From: Salana multivorans
GTDB lineage: Bacteria > Actinomycetota > Actinomycetes > Actinomycetales > Beutenbergiaceae
NCBI RefSeq assembly: GCF_003751805.1
Contig: NZ_RKHQ01000001.1
Span: 806,001-870,000, forward strand
Reading direction: 5' to 3'
DNA length: 64,000 bases
Shown here: piece after piece, positions 48,701 through 55,524 of the stretch
Numbering within the stretch: position 1 is the first letter of the stretch
Layout of the letters: each line of letters begins with the position of its first letter
Notes under the pieces: model-generated
Told to the model about the DNA's origin: nothing
Database searches by the model: none
Seen by the model: only the letters and a program-made list of their open reading frames with translations
Position numbers and translations under genes: made by a program

Positions 48701-50199
48701 GGGGCGGCCGCCGCGACCGCCTCGACCAGCCGCCGCGGGATGCCGGCCTGCTCGTCGACGAGGCAGAGGGTGTGGGCCGTGCCGCCGTCGGCGCTCGCCA
48801 GCTCCTCCAGCAGCGCCTGCCCCTCGCCGGCCCCGATCCCGACGCACGCCGTACCGCCGCCGCGCGGAGCCGCGTGCGGGAGCCAGCGCAGCCAGGACTC
48901 GACGTGCGCGCGCCCCGGGCCGAGCACGGCCGCGAGCTGCAGGTCGGTCGGGGAGTGGGTGACGGCGAGACGCAGCACGCTCGCCCGGACCCAGGCGTCG
49001 ACGTCGTCGGTCTCCCCGGTGACGGACGCGAGCGGGATCTCGGCCAGCTCGAGCGGGACGGGCAGGTCGGCGAGCGTCGCCCGCTCGCCAAGGAGGCGGG
49101 TCACCTCGGCGCGCAGCCCGCGGTCGCCGGTGGTGACCGCCTTGCCGGTGACGAGCGCCGCGCGCGGGCCGAGGCCGGCGCGGACGGCGAGGAAGTCGTC
49201 GCTGTCGTCGCGCCGCACCCAGAGGCGGTGGTCGCGGGCGATCGCGCGGGCGAGGACCACCCCGAGGTCGGGCTCGTCGTCGACGGCGTTCACGCGCTGC
49301 GTGGCGGCCGCGGTCTCGATCGTGGCGAGCACGGCGCGCAGGTCCTCGCGCCACAGGGCGGTCTCCTCCTCGAACTCCCGGCGCGCCCGGCCGCGCTGCA
49401 TGAGCCAGGTGGCGAACATCATCGCCGGGAAGCCGGCCATGAAGACGAGCGAGACGGGGCTGCGCGTCATCCCGAACATGGCAGCGCCCATGAGGATCGG
49501 CATGAGCATCATCGGCCAGGACAGCGGCGTCGGACGCGGAGACCCCGGAGGCGTCGGGGTGTCCAGCTCGGCCGCGACGACGCGGTCGCCGAAGCGCGGG
49601 GAGCGCAGGACGCCGCGCTCGCGGCCGGCCTCGCCCGCACCGTCGTGGATCACGACGACGGTGCTGCCGAGCGTGATCCGCTCGCCGAACGCGACCGGCG
49701 TCGAGCGGGTGATCGTGCGCCCGCCGACGACGGTGCCGTGCGCCGAGCCGACGTCGAGGACGACCGGCGTCTCGCTCAGCAGGATGCGGGCGTGGGTGCG
49801 GCTGACCAGCGGGTCGGACAGGCGCAGGCCGCTGGAGGGCGCGCGCCCGATCGTCAGGGTGTCGCCGGTGATGTCGGCGTGCCGCCCGGCGTCGGGGCCG
49901 GCCACCACCCGCACGGTGGCGCGGGGTGTGCGGCGGGGGCCGGGGCGGTGGCGCCAGTCGGCGGGGACCGAGCTGACCTCGAGGACGTCGCCGTCGCGCA
50001 GGCCGGCGTCGACCAGCGGGGTGTCGGCCGGCCAGGCGCGCCCCTGCGTCGTCGGCGCGAGGAGGAGCCCGCGGCCCCCGAGGTGGTCTCCCAGCCCCGC
50101 GGCCAGGTCGGCGACGGTCGAGCCCTCGGCGGCCTCGACCACCACGTCCACCGGGGCGAGCTTGCTCTCCGGGGACGGGAGGACGCTGAGGCGCCACAT
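45784..50199 (-). CDS. EssC/EccC-like type VII secretion ATPase with UBL and FHA domains
   Basis: 1471 aa, the motor of the locus. 1-78: ubiquitin-like fold as in YukD/EccD (STVADLAAGLGDHL, LVDAGLRDGDVLEV). 95-185: FHA domain (TIGRAPSSGLRLSDP, SRTHARI, GSAHGT) predicted to bind phosphothreonine. 227-266: two membrane helices. 635-800: first FtsK domain, Walker A AGTTGAGKSELL, VDYKGG and VDEFAALL. 980-1150: second, GASGSGKSELL. ~1335 onward: third, GRARSGRTST, lacking the Walker Lys. FHA plus three ATPase domains resembles firmicute EssC more than mycobacterial EccC. GAGGA six bases before ATG. Confidence 0.93.
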   Translation of the reverse strand: MWRLSVLPSPESKLAPVDVVVEAAEGSTVADLAAGLGDHLGGRGLLLAPTTQGRAWPADTPLVDAGLRDGDVLEVSSVPADWRHRPGPRRTPRATVRVVAGPDAGRHADITGDTLTIGRAPSSGLRLSDPLVSRTHARILLSETPVVLDVGSAHGTVVGGRTITRSTPVAFGERITLGSTVVVIHDGAGEAGRERGVLRSPRFGDRVVAAELDTPTPPGSPRPTPLSWPMMLMPILMGAAMFGMTRSPVSLVFMAGFPAMMFATWLMQRGRARREFEEETALWREDLRAVLATIETAAATQRVNAVDDEPDLGVVLARAIARDHRLWVRRDDSDDFLAVRAGLGPRAALVTGKAVTTGDRGLRAEVTRLLGERATLADLPVPLELAEIPLASVTGETDDVDAWVRASVLRLAVTHSPTDLQLAAVLGPGRAHVESWLRWLPHAAPRGGGTACVGIGAGEGQALLEELASADGGTAHTLCLVDEQAGIPRRLVEAVAAAAPDRRLHLLWLGSSIETVPAGTGTAVDLGAQPSAAGRLLHRDRGGIEELTSVESLGLHDVWRAARALSGYRDEAAVLAAESMLPGQVRLPGLSGDLADPDDVDRLLERWATSTGLRAQLGMGGEGVVTIDLREDGPHGLVAGTTGAGKSELLQSLLCSLATNNPPSRITFLLVDYKGGAAFREVAELPHSVGYITDLTPALVQRCLTSLHAELTSREHLLAQYGAKDLLAMERDHPEAAPPAMLICVDEFAALLAEVPEFVEGMVSIAQRGRSLGMHMILATQRPAGVVTPQIKANTDLRIALRVAAPDDSVDVIDAPDAAHLSRRTPGRAWLRRTGHGTRELVQVAWVGAREELHADGGRVRIGPFTARELAGGRHAGTTTLHPRSDLERIVTTTGSAFARSGRPAPKKPWLPPLAAEVPLACAAPGTVVLGTGALDDVLVDGAGAEARRVDQLPGQLVLGLLDRPAEQSQTPWVVDYARGGHLLVYGASGSGKSELLRTVAAAATAGSSGRLAVPDCVYAIDAGGGALSVLERMPSVGSVVLEQQTERMMRLIRMLARTIAERNALLAARGASDVDALAALGTPLQRIHLLVDNLPAVLDAFDGGGPVRREHAEHVTTILQEGRRCGVHVTATTPQRTGLTSPVQAAFGQRLVLRMTVPDDYVMLGVPGVVLDGDSPAGRGLVGRDEVQVATVGGAGTPVQAERLDVLCAAVGERYTDGAALPVPAMPTLVPQHLVPAPEDDAVCVGVEAEYVGAVTLALREAPLLVLGRARSGRTSTLLGLAQAARRSSRPPARITLIGPRAATQLVVADGVLEPAEVVDEVVAGAEQAGAWAEALPATDGDDWHLVLVDDVHLWEREWERSGPERAAVEALTVALAGRRGLAVVAASDPDDARSRQHIPGLTQALRRARRVAVVAPEMSDGSLAATTIPMHTSEPLTGPGRALLVSGGSTHVVQLIAASARTSVNGSLS

Positions 50200-50235
50200 G
50201 GCTCTTCCTCTCGGTCGGGGGTTCGTGTGCTCGAA

Positions 50236-50290
50236 AAGGTACGTAATCGGGTGGGGGAACGCCAGGCACGGCGGGGTGGAAGGTTCCGCC
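50236..50290 (-). promoter_or_regulatory. Composite promoter of the FtsK-type operon, copy 1 of a shared element
   Basis: Plus-strand 17-mer GGGTGGAAGGTTCCGCC at 50274-50290, containing the near-palindrome GGAAGGTTCC, stands 32 nt upstream (minus-strand sense) of TACCTT at 50236-50241. The start codon is 37 bp further. The element would sit near -55, where activators bind. Confidence 0.6.
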
Positions 50291-50501
50291 TCCCAGGGGG
50301 TTCGGGACGGGGTGCGCCCGTTGGGGAGGGATCGGCGCCGCCCGGTCGGCGGCGGGGGTGGGGAGACGGACGGCGGCCGCACGACGACGGCCGCCCGGCC
50401 GGCGGCCGCCCCGGCGGCGAACCCCGGCACGCGACGCGACGGAGCGGGCCGCGCGGTCCTGGACCGGGCGACCCGCTCCGTCGGCGGGCTGGCGCGGGGC
50501 G

Positions 50502-50771
50502 TCAGCTCGAGGCGTCCTCCTGCTGCTGGGCCTGGTTGTTGATCTGCTGGCTGTTCTCGCGCAGCGCCGAGACGACCTGCGTGAGGGCCGGGACGTACTG
50601 GCCGGACCAGTCGCCCTTGAACCGGGTGGCGTCGGGGCCGTACCAGGGGGTGGCCTCGAGCAGGTTGGTGAGGCGGGAGGTCAGCTGCTCGATCTCCGTG
50701 GCGTCGGCGTCCATCTGGCGGGCGAGGTCGCGGCCGGCCTGGATGTCCATTCCGTAGACGTTGGCGCTCAT
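50502..50771 (-). CDS. WXG100 (EsxA-like) protein
   Basis: 89 aa helical hairpin. Trp43-Tyr44-Gly45 in TPWYGPDATRFKGDW is the WXG turn. Starts with NVYGMDIQAGRDL, closely matching the FYGIDTQATRD start of the second WXG100 gene at 52204, so the two are paralogs and a candidate heterodimer. It ends in a Gln-rich, acidic tail (QQQEDASS), a possible secretion signal. AAAGGAC upstream of ATG. Confidence 0.93.
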   Translation of the reverse strand: MSANVYGMDIQAGRDLARQMDADATEIEQLTSRLTNLLEATPWYGPDATRFKGDWSGQYVPALTQVVSALRENSQQINNQAQQQEDASS

Positions 50772-50803
50772 GAGGGTGTCCTTTCGGTGGGTCCGCTGCT
50801 GCG

Positions 50804-50863
50804 GAGGGTTGTGGTGCAGAAGGTTGTGGTGCGGAAGGTTGCGGTGCGGGTGGTGGTCGTGCG
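50804..50863. repeat. 15-bp tandem repeat, about four units
   Basis: Units beginning at 50804, 50819, 50834 and 50849 follow GAAGGTTGTGGTGCG with a few changes. They lie between the WXG100 start and the stop of the next gene upstream. The repeated GAAGGTT resembles half of the shared promoter element. Confidence 0.65.
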
Positions 50864-50882
50864 GGTGGTGCTCCGGTCAGGG

Positions 50883-52025
50883 CTAGGGCTCGTCATCGGC
50901 CTCCCCGTCGGCGCCGGGTGCGGCGCCCTTCGCCCGGAGCGCCGCGAGCGCGGCGGTGCCGACCCCGGCGAGGCCGAGGGGGGCCGCCACCAGGCCGGCC
51001 GCACCGGGGCCGTCGCCGGACGTCATCGCCGCGATCTCGACGGGTGCGCTGGCGTGGCCGCCAGACGTCGGCGTGCCGACCGAGCCGAGGGTGCTCATGC
51101 GCACCGCGTGGCCGTCGCCCGCGCCGGGGCCGGACGTCGAGCCCGCCGGGCCCTCCGTCGAGCCCGGGCCGCCGGTGGTTCCGCCGGCCGAGCCCGAGCC
51201 GCCGCCGGTGCCGCCGGCCGAGCCGAGTCCCGAGCCCGCCGGGCCGCCGCCGGCTGAGCCGCCGCCGGACGACCCGCCCGGGCTACCGGTGGGGAGAGCC
51301 CCGGTGGAGCCGCTCGACCCGAGCGACCCCCCGGAGGCGAGGCGGTCGGTCGCGACGGCCGGCGAGCCGACCCCGGCGCTCGCGCCGGGCGACCCGCCCG
51401 AGCCGGTCGAGCCGCCGGACCCGCCGAGCGCGCGGAGCGCGAGCCCCGCCAGCGTCCCCGCGGCCGGGCCGGCCGTCGTGATCGTGACGGGCCGCCCGTT
51501 CCCGTCGTACCCCGTGATCGTCGTGATCGGGGTGGTGGCCGTTCCGCTGCCGTCGCCGACGCGGGCGCCGGGCTCCCGCCCTCCCCCGATGACCGGTGCC
51601 GGCGCGACGGACGTCCCACCGCCCGTCGGGGCGAGGGCCGGGTCCGTCACGGCGACCACGGGCGTCGGGGCGACGAGGATCGGCGGGGCGATCCGCGGCG
51701 TCGTCGGAGCCGGGGGAAGCTGCAGGGCGGAGACCGGGATCGAGATCTGCGGCGCGTCCTGCGAGGCGTTCTTCTGCGCGGTCGACGCGAGCTGGAGGAC
51801 CGTGCCGAACCGCTCGAGGCACGTCCCGATGTACTTGACCCACGGGATGACGACCGAGCGCAGGTACCGGGCGAAGGCCGCGGCCCAGCCGGTCCAGGAC
51901 ATGGCCTCGAGCGCCGCGGCGAGCACCTCGAGCGCGGTGGCCAGCCCGCGGGCGAACTGGGCGCCCTGCTGGCACCGCTGGGTGAGGCGGTCGAGACCGC
52001 TGACGTCTGCTCCCTGGAAGGACAT
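50883..52025 (-). CDS. WXG-type protein with long Gly/Ser/Pro-rich tail
   Basis: 380 aa. Residues 1-90 are helical with Trp44-Thr45-Gly46 (EAMSWTGWAAAFARYL), so a WXG100-like head, here with extra Trp and hydrophobic residues. Residues 90-330 are Pro- then Gly/Ser-rich low complexity. A hydrophobic segment (AAGLVAAPLGLAGVGTAALAAL) and an acidic tail end the protein. It may be a secreted or surface component rather than a free EsxA-like chaperone. ATG 52025 with GGAGG eight bases before; GTG 52034 is less likely. Confidence 0.8.
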   Translation of the reverse strand: MSFQGADVSGLDRLTQRCQQGAQFARGLATALEVLAAALEAMSWTGWAAAFARYLRSVVIPWVKYIGTCLERFGTVLQLASTAQKNASQDAPQISIPVSALQLPPAPTTPRIAPPILVAPTPVVAVTDPALAPTGGGTSVAPAPVIGGGREPGARVGDGSGTATTPITTITGYDGNGRPVTITTAGPAAGTLAGLALRALGGSGGSTGSGGSPGASAGVGSPAVATDRLASGGSLGSSGSTGALPTGSPGGSSGGGSAGGGPAGSGLGSAGGTGGGSGSAGGTTGGPGSTEGPAGSTSGPGAGDGHAVRMSTLGSVGTPTSGGHASAPVEIAAMTSGDGPGAAGLVAAPLGLAGVGTAALAALRAKGAAPGADGEADDEP

Positions 52026-52131
52026 CGTCTCCACCTCCTTTCGTTCTCCGGTGAGAGTCGTTGACTGGTGTGTGGTGGCTGGTGGTCGAGGGCCGGGGCC
52101 GACCGTGGCTCGGGCCCCCTCGACGCCTTCG

Positions 52132-52187
52132 ACGCTAGGTCGGCCCGCGTCGGGAGCACCAGCGTCGCGGGGGTGGAAGGTTCCGCC
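52132..52187 (-). promoter_or_regulatory. Composite promoter, copy 2 of the shared element
   Basis: The same 17-mer GGGTGGAAGGTTCCGCC at 52171-52187, then 33 nt, then TAGCGT (minus sense, 52132-52137) within CGACCTAGCGTCG. It precedes the 50883-52025 gene by about 107 bp. Confidence 0.65.
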
Positions 52188-52203
52188 GCCGCGACGGCCC
52201 CGG

Positions 52204-52488
52204 CTAGGCGGAGGCGGCGTCCTGGGCGTCCGCGCGGCGGCGCATCTCGGCGGCGTTCGCCTGCAGGCTGTCGGCGGCCTGCTGCATCTGCGGACGCATC
52301 GAGCCGTCCCACTCGCCCTTGAACCGCTGGGCGGCCGGACCGATCCACAGCACCTCGCCCAGGAGGGAGCTGATGTCCTGGACCATGGAGCCGAGGTCGT
52401 CGGCGTTGCCCTGCATGCTGGTGGCGCCGTCGCGGGTCGCCTGGGTGTCGATCCCGTAGAACGTGCTGCGGTCGTAGCTCTGACTCAT
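52204..52488 (-). CDS. WXG100 (EsxA-like) protein
   Basis: 94 aa. Trp48-Ile49-Gly50 in VLWIGPAAQRFKGEW forms the helix-helix turn. Shares the YGIDTQA start and FKG-W motif with the 50502 protein. AGGAG six bases before ATG 52488 supports that start over ATG 52494. Its promoter carries the shared element. Confidence 0.93.
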   Translation of the reverse strand: MSQSYDRSTFYGIDTQATRDGATSMQGNADDLGSMVQDISSLLGEVLWIGPAAQRFKGEWDGSMRPQMQQAADSLQANAAEMRRRADAQDAASA

Positions 52489-52522
52489 CGCCATCTCCTT
52501 CGGTGTTGACCTGATGGCGGCG

Positions 52523-52578
52523 ACGCTAGGTCGGGCGCGGCACGCGGGGCCAGGGCCGAGGGGGTGGAAGGTTCCGCC
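52523..52578 (-). promoter_or_regulatory. Composite promoter, copy 3 of the shared element
   Basis: Identical 17-mer GGGTGGAAGGTTCCGCC at 52562-52578 and identical CGACCTAGCGTCG block (minus sense) with the same 33-nt distance to TAGCGT as copy 2. The sequence between the two blocks differs, so this is conserved architecture rather than a simple duplication. Confidence 0.68.
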
Positions 52579-52621
52579 GGGTGCGGCCCCTCCGGGCGCC
52601 GGGAGCGACCCGGCGGGTCGG

Positions 52622-53467
52622 TCAGACCTGCTCGGGGTTGAGCCCCGTCCCGGCGGCCTGGGCCGCGAGCACGGCCTCGAGGTCGTCGGTCGTGACGAGG
52701 CGGGTCTCCGCGACCCGGCGTCCGACGGCGAACCGCACGTTCTGGACGCGTCCCTCGGTGACGACGAACGGGTCGTCGGCCGGCCCGAAGGCGAGCCGGG
52801 CGATCGACCGGATCGCGTCGTCGACACGCTGCGCGCGGACGAGGTTCCAGGCGTGCCCGCGCCAGGTGAGGACGCTCTCGTAGATCTCCCGGTTCGAGGG
52901 GGGACGCGGGTAGTCGTCGGAGCCGGTCAGCCAGGGCTCGGCCAGCGCGAGGGCGACGTACCACTCGCGCGACCAGCGCTCCAGCCGGGGCGCGTCCGCG
53001 GTCGGCGCGCCGTCGCTGTCCGGCGTCGGCGGGGTGACCTGGCTGGGCGCGGCCGACTCCCGGACCTCCTGGACGTCCAGCACGAGGACGAGGTCGCCGA
53101 AGCCGTCGCCCTCCTCGCGACCGTGGAGCAGCAGCAGGTGGTTCTCGCCCTCGTCGAGCAGCGCGGCCATGCCGGGCGCGAGCGCCACGCGCCGGGCGCC
53201 GCCCGGGGCGTCGAACAGGCTGGAGAGCTGCGCCCCGGTCGACCCGTGCCAGCGCAGCCGGGCGACCTCCTCGCCCACCGTCAGCTCGCCGACCACGCGG
53301 GAGACGTGCGGGGCCGAGCGGGGCAGCGTCAGCGCCGTCGTGCGGAGGGATGCCTCCAGGTCGGAGTCCGGGAGCGCCGAGTCGGGGGCGCGACCGAAGA
53401 GCAGCGTGTCACCCGTGCCGAGCACGACCGTCGGGATGCCGCGCCCTCGCAGCATCACCCTCAGCAC
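52622..53467 (-). CDS. FHA-like domain protein of the secretion locus
   Basis: 281 aa, cytoplasmic. N-terminal FHA-like fold (DTLLFGRAPDSAL, LTLPRSAPHVSRVVGELTV, LRWHGSTGAQLSSL), with the S-x-x-H replaced by HVSR-type spacing. A C-terminal helical region (EWYVALALAEPWLTG, PPSNREIYESVLTW, AWNLVRAQRVDDAIRSIARLAFG) resembles winged-helix tails of FHA regulators. Likely reads phosphorylation by a Ser/Thr kinase such as the one at 35948. GTG 53467 is preceded by GAGG. Confidence 0.8.
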   Translation of the reverse strand: MLRVMLRGRGIPTVVLGTGDTLLFGRAPDSALPDSDLEASLRTTALTLPRSAPHVSRVVGELTVGEEVARLRWHGSTGAQLSSLFDAPGGARRVALAPGMAALLDEGENHLLLLHGREEGDGFGDLVLVLDVQEVRESAAPSQVTPPTPDSDGAPTADAPRLERWSREWYVALALAEPWLTGSDDYPRPPSNREIYESVLTWRGHAWNLVRAQRVDDAIRSIARLAFGPADDPFVVTEGRVQNVRFAVGRRVAETRLVTTDDLEAVLAAQAAGTGLNPEQV

Positions 53468-53574
53468 GTTCTCACCTCGACACCTCGGCCCTCTCGCAGG
53501 TCTTCAGGCAGGCTACCCAACGACCGCCGGGGGCAGGGGGGCGCGCCGCGCGCGGCGCGCCGGGCGGACGGGCG

Positions 53575-54474
53575 TCAGCGGCCCCCACCGGCGTCGCCGT
53601 GCCGGCCGGAGACCCACCGCTCCCAGGCGGCGAAGCCGAGGATGCCCGGGACCTGGACCATCCCCCAGGCGCCGTTCTCCCGGAACGCCTCGTCGCTCAT
53701 GTCCCGGACGATGTCGCCGTACGTCGTGCCCTGCATGCCGTCGTAGATCGCGGTCCCCGCCTCGTGACCGAGCCCCCAGGCGACGCCGACCGGCCCCGCG
53801 GCGCCCATGCCGAGCGCCCCCGCCCCGGCGATCGCGAGGCCGCCGCCCGAGCCGACGATCTGCGAGTAGTCACCCTGCTCGATCCCACGCAGCAGGCCGT
53901 GCGCGTCCGCCGCGACGCCGAGCGCCGACGCGAGCCGGCCGACCTGACGCAGGGCTGGGGACGCCGCGTCGAGCGCCGCCTCGGCCGATGCGAAGCCGCC
54001 GGCGCCGAGGTCGATCCCCTCCTCGACGAGGATGCCGATGGTGCGCGCGAGGTCGTGCGACGTCGCCGTCGTCCCCGCCAGCGCCATGGCGCGGTCGAGC
54101 ATCCCCCGCCAGCCCGTCCCGCGGCCGGTCGCGCCACCCGCGGGCGCCGAGCCAGCGGGCGCCGGGCCCGTGGGCGACGGGCCTGCCGGCGGCGGGCCAC
54201 CCGCACCGACGGAGCTGGCGTCCTCCTGCTCCCGGGCCTGGTCGATGACGTGTCGCGCCGCCCCGGCGACCAGCCGCGAGGTCTCGCGCAGGTGGGGTTC
54301 GTGCGTGCTCGCCCACGCGGCTCGCGCGCGGTCGGCGTCGGGGCCGCGCCAGGAGAGGTCGGCGAGCGCGGCGGTCGTGCGCAGCGCGACGCGGAGGCAG
54401 ACCTCCGAGTGCGTGAGCATCTCGTCGGCGAGGAGGCGCAGCGCCTCGACGTCGGCGCCGTGGCTGATGGTCAT
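53575..54474 (-). CDS. WXG-headed protein, candidate type VII effector
   Basis: 299 aa. Residues 1-85 form a WXG100-like hairpin (Trp42-Arg43-Gly44 in DLSWRGPDADRARAAW) ending in HVIDQAREQEDASS, close to the acidic ends of the small WXG100 proteins. A Pro/Gly linker (90-115) leads to a C-terminal domain with helices and a glycine-zipper-like segment (GGGLAIAGAGALGMGAAGPVGVAWGLG) and IYDGMQGTTYGDIVRD. No known toxin motif and no obvious immunity gene. First gene of the locus. Confidence 0.75.
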   Translation of the reverse strand: MTISHGADVEALRLLADEMLTHSEVCLRVALRTTAALADLSWRGPDADRARAAWASTHEPHLRETSRLVAGAARHVIDQAREQEDASSVGAGGPPPAGPSPTGPAPAGSAPAGGATGRGTGWRGMLDRAMALAGTTATSHDLARTIGILVEEGIDLGAGGFASAEAALDAASPALRQVGRLASALGVAADAHGLLRGIEQGDYSQIVGSGGGLAIAGAGALGMGAAGPVGVAWGLGHEAGTAIYDGMQGTTYGDIVRDMSDEAFRENGAWGMVQVPGILGFAAWERWVSGRHGDAGGGR

Positions 54475-54547
54475 GGTCGGCTCCTCGGGGTCCGGGTGTC
54501 CCCGACAGCGTGACGCTCCCGCGCGGGCGCCGCCAGCCTCCGGCCCC

Positions 54548-54559
54548 CGGAACGTTCCG
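54548..54559. promoter_or_regulatory. Palindrome CGGAACGTTCCG, possible diverged copy of the shared element
   Basis: A perfect 12-bp palindrome with core GGAACGTTCC, about 75 bp before the 54474 start. The flanks and the -10 spacing do not match copies 1-3, so the relation is tentative. Confidence 0.35.
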
Positions 54560-54574
54560 CGGCTCGGCGGCGCC

Positions 54575-55423
54575 TCAGCGACGGACCGGACCCCGGCCGT
54601 AGCCGCTGTCGTCGTTGACGTAGGCGTAGTACCAGCCGATGAGCAGCCCGCCGCCGACGTAGTTGCCCAGCAGCGCGATCGCGACGTTCCCGGCGGCGAG
54701 CCCGACGTCGATCCCCTCCCTCAGGCCGACCATCGTGAACAGCACGGTGTTCGCGACCGAGTGCTCGAACCCGAGGAACGCGAACACGAACACGCTCATC
54801 ACCATGACGATCGACTTCGTCAGGTCGTCCTTGATGATCCCGTTGTAGACGAGCAGCATCGCGAGGTTGATCATGAAGTTGCACAGGACCGCCCGGACGA
54901 ACAGGTTCCCCCAGCCGCTCAGGCCATCGGAGACGTAGGCGAGCTTGTGCGCGACCGCGTCCGTCATCTGCGCGCCGACGTCGCCCGACGGGATCGTCGT
55001 GAACCGCAGCAGCACGGCGAACACGAGCCCGCCGAGAAAGTTGCCGAGGAAGCACAGGCCGAGGATGCGCAGCACCTTGGGGATCGTCGTGCGCCGGTGG
55101 TAGAGCCCGATCGTCACGATCATCATGTTCGACGTCAGCAGCTCGGACTTGCTGTAGTAGATGAAGACGAGGGCCCAGCCGAAGAACAGCGCGCCGACGA
55201 TCTTGCCGAGCAGGAGCGCCCGGTCCCCGTCGAGGTCCGTGAACGCCGCGAGGACCGCGAAGTACGTGCCGTACATGAGGCCGATGACGAGGCCCGCCAT
55301 CGCCGCGCGCATGAGGTAGCGGCGGGCGAGGTCGCCGCTCATCGCTGTCTTGGTCTCGAGCGCCTCCAGCACCGTCGAGATGAAGTGCTTCCCGGGGAAG
55401 AGGTCGCTGGGGCTGCTCGGCAT
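54575..55423 (-). CDS. Formate/nitrite transporter (FNT) family channel
   Basis: 282 aa from ATG 55423. Six membrane helices with the FNT hallmarks LLTSNMMIVTIG, GNFLGG, VLCNFMINLAMLL and FLGFEHSVANTV (conserved channel His). Pentameric channels of this family pass formate, nitrite, hydrosulfide or lactate-like monoacids. The longer open frame upstream lacks a good start. It is not obviously linked to flanking genes. Confidence 0.92.
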   Translation of the reverse strand: MPSSPSDLFPGKHFISTVLEALETKTAMSGDLARRYLMRAAMAGLVIGLMYGTYFAVLAAFTDLDGDRALLLGKIVGALFFGWALVFIYYSKSELLTSNMMIVTIGLYHRRTTIPKVLRILGLCFLGNFLGGLVFAVLLRFTTIPSGDVGAQMTDAVAHKLAYVSDGLSGWGNLFVRAVLCNFMINLAMLLVYNGIIKDDLTKSIVMVMSVFVFAFLGFEHSVANTVLFTMVGLREGIDVGLAAGNVAIALLGNYVGGGLLIGWYYAYVNDDSGYGRGPVRR

Positions 55424-55524
55424 GGCCCACAGACTCTCACGTCCGGCCGCGTCGGCGCCGCCGTCCGCTGGGCCCGAGCCGTCGACGCGCCGAGGGCGGC
55501 CGGCTGCCCTCGGGGCCGGCGTCG

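Noticed and set aside
42404-50757. Two very long plus-strand frames opposite the FN3 and FtsK-type genes
   Set aside because: Shadows of genes with unmistakable domains on the minus strand.
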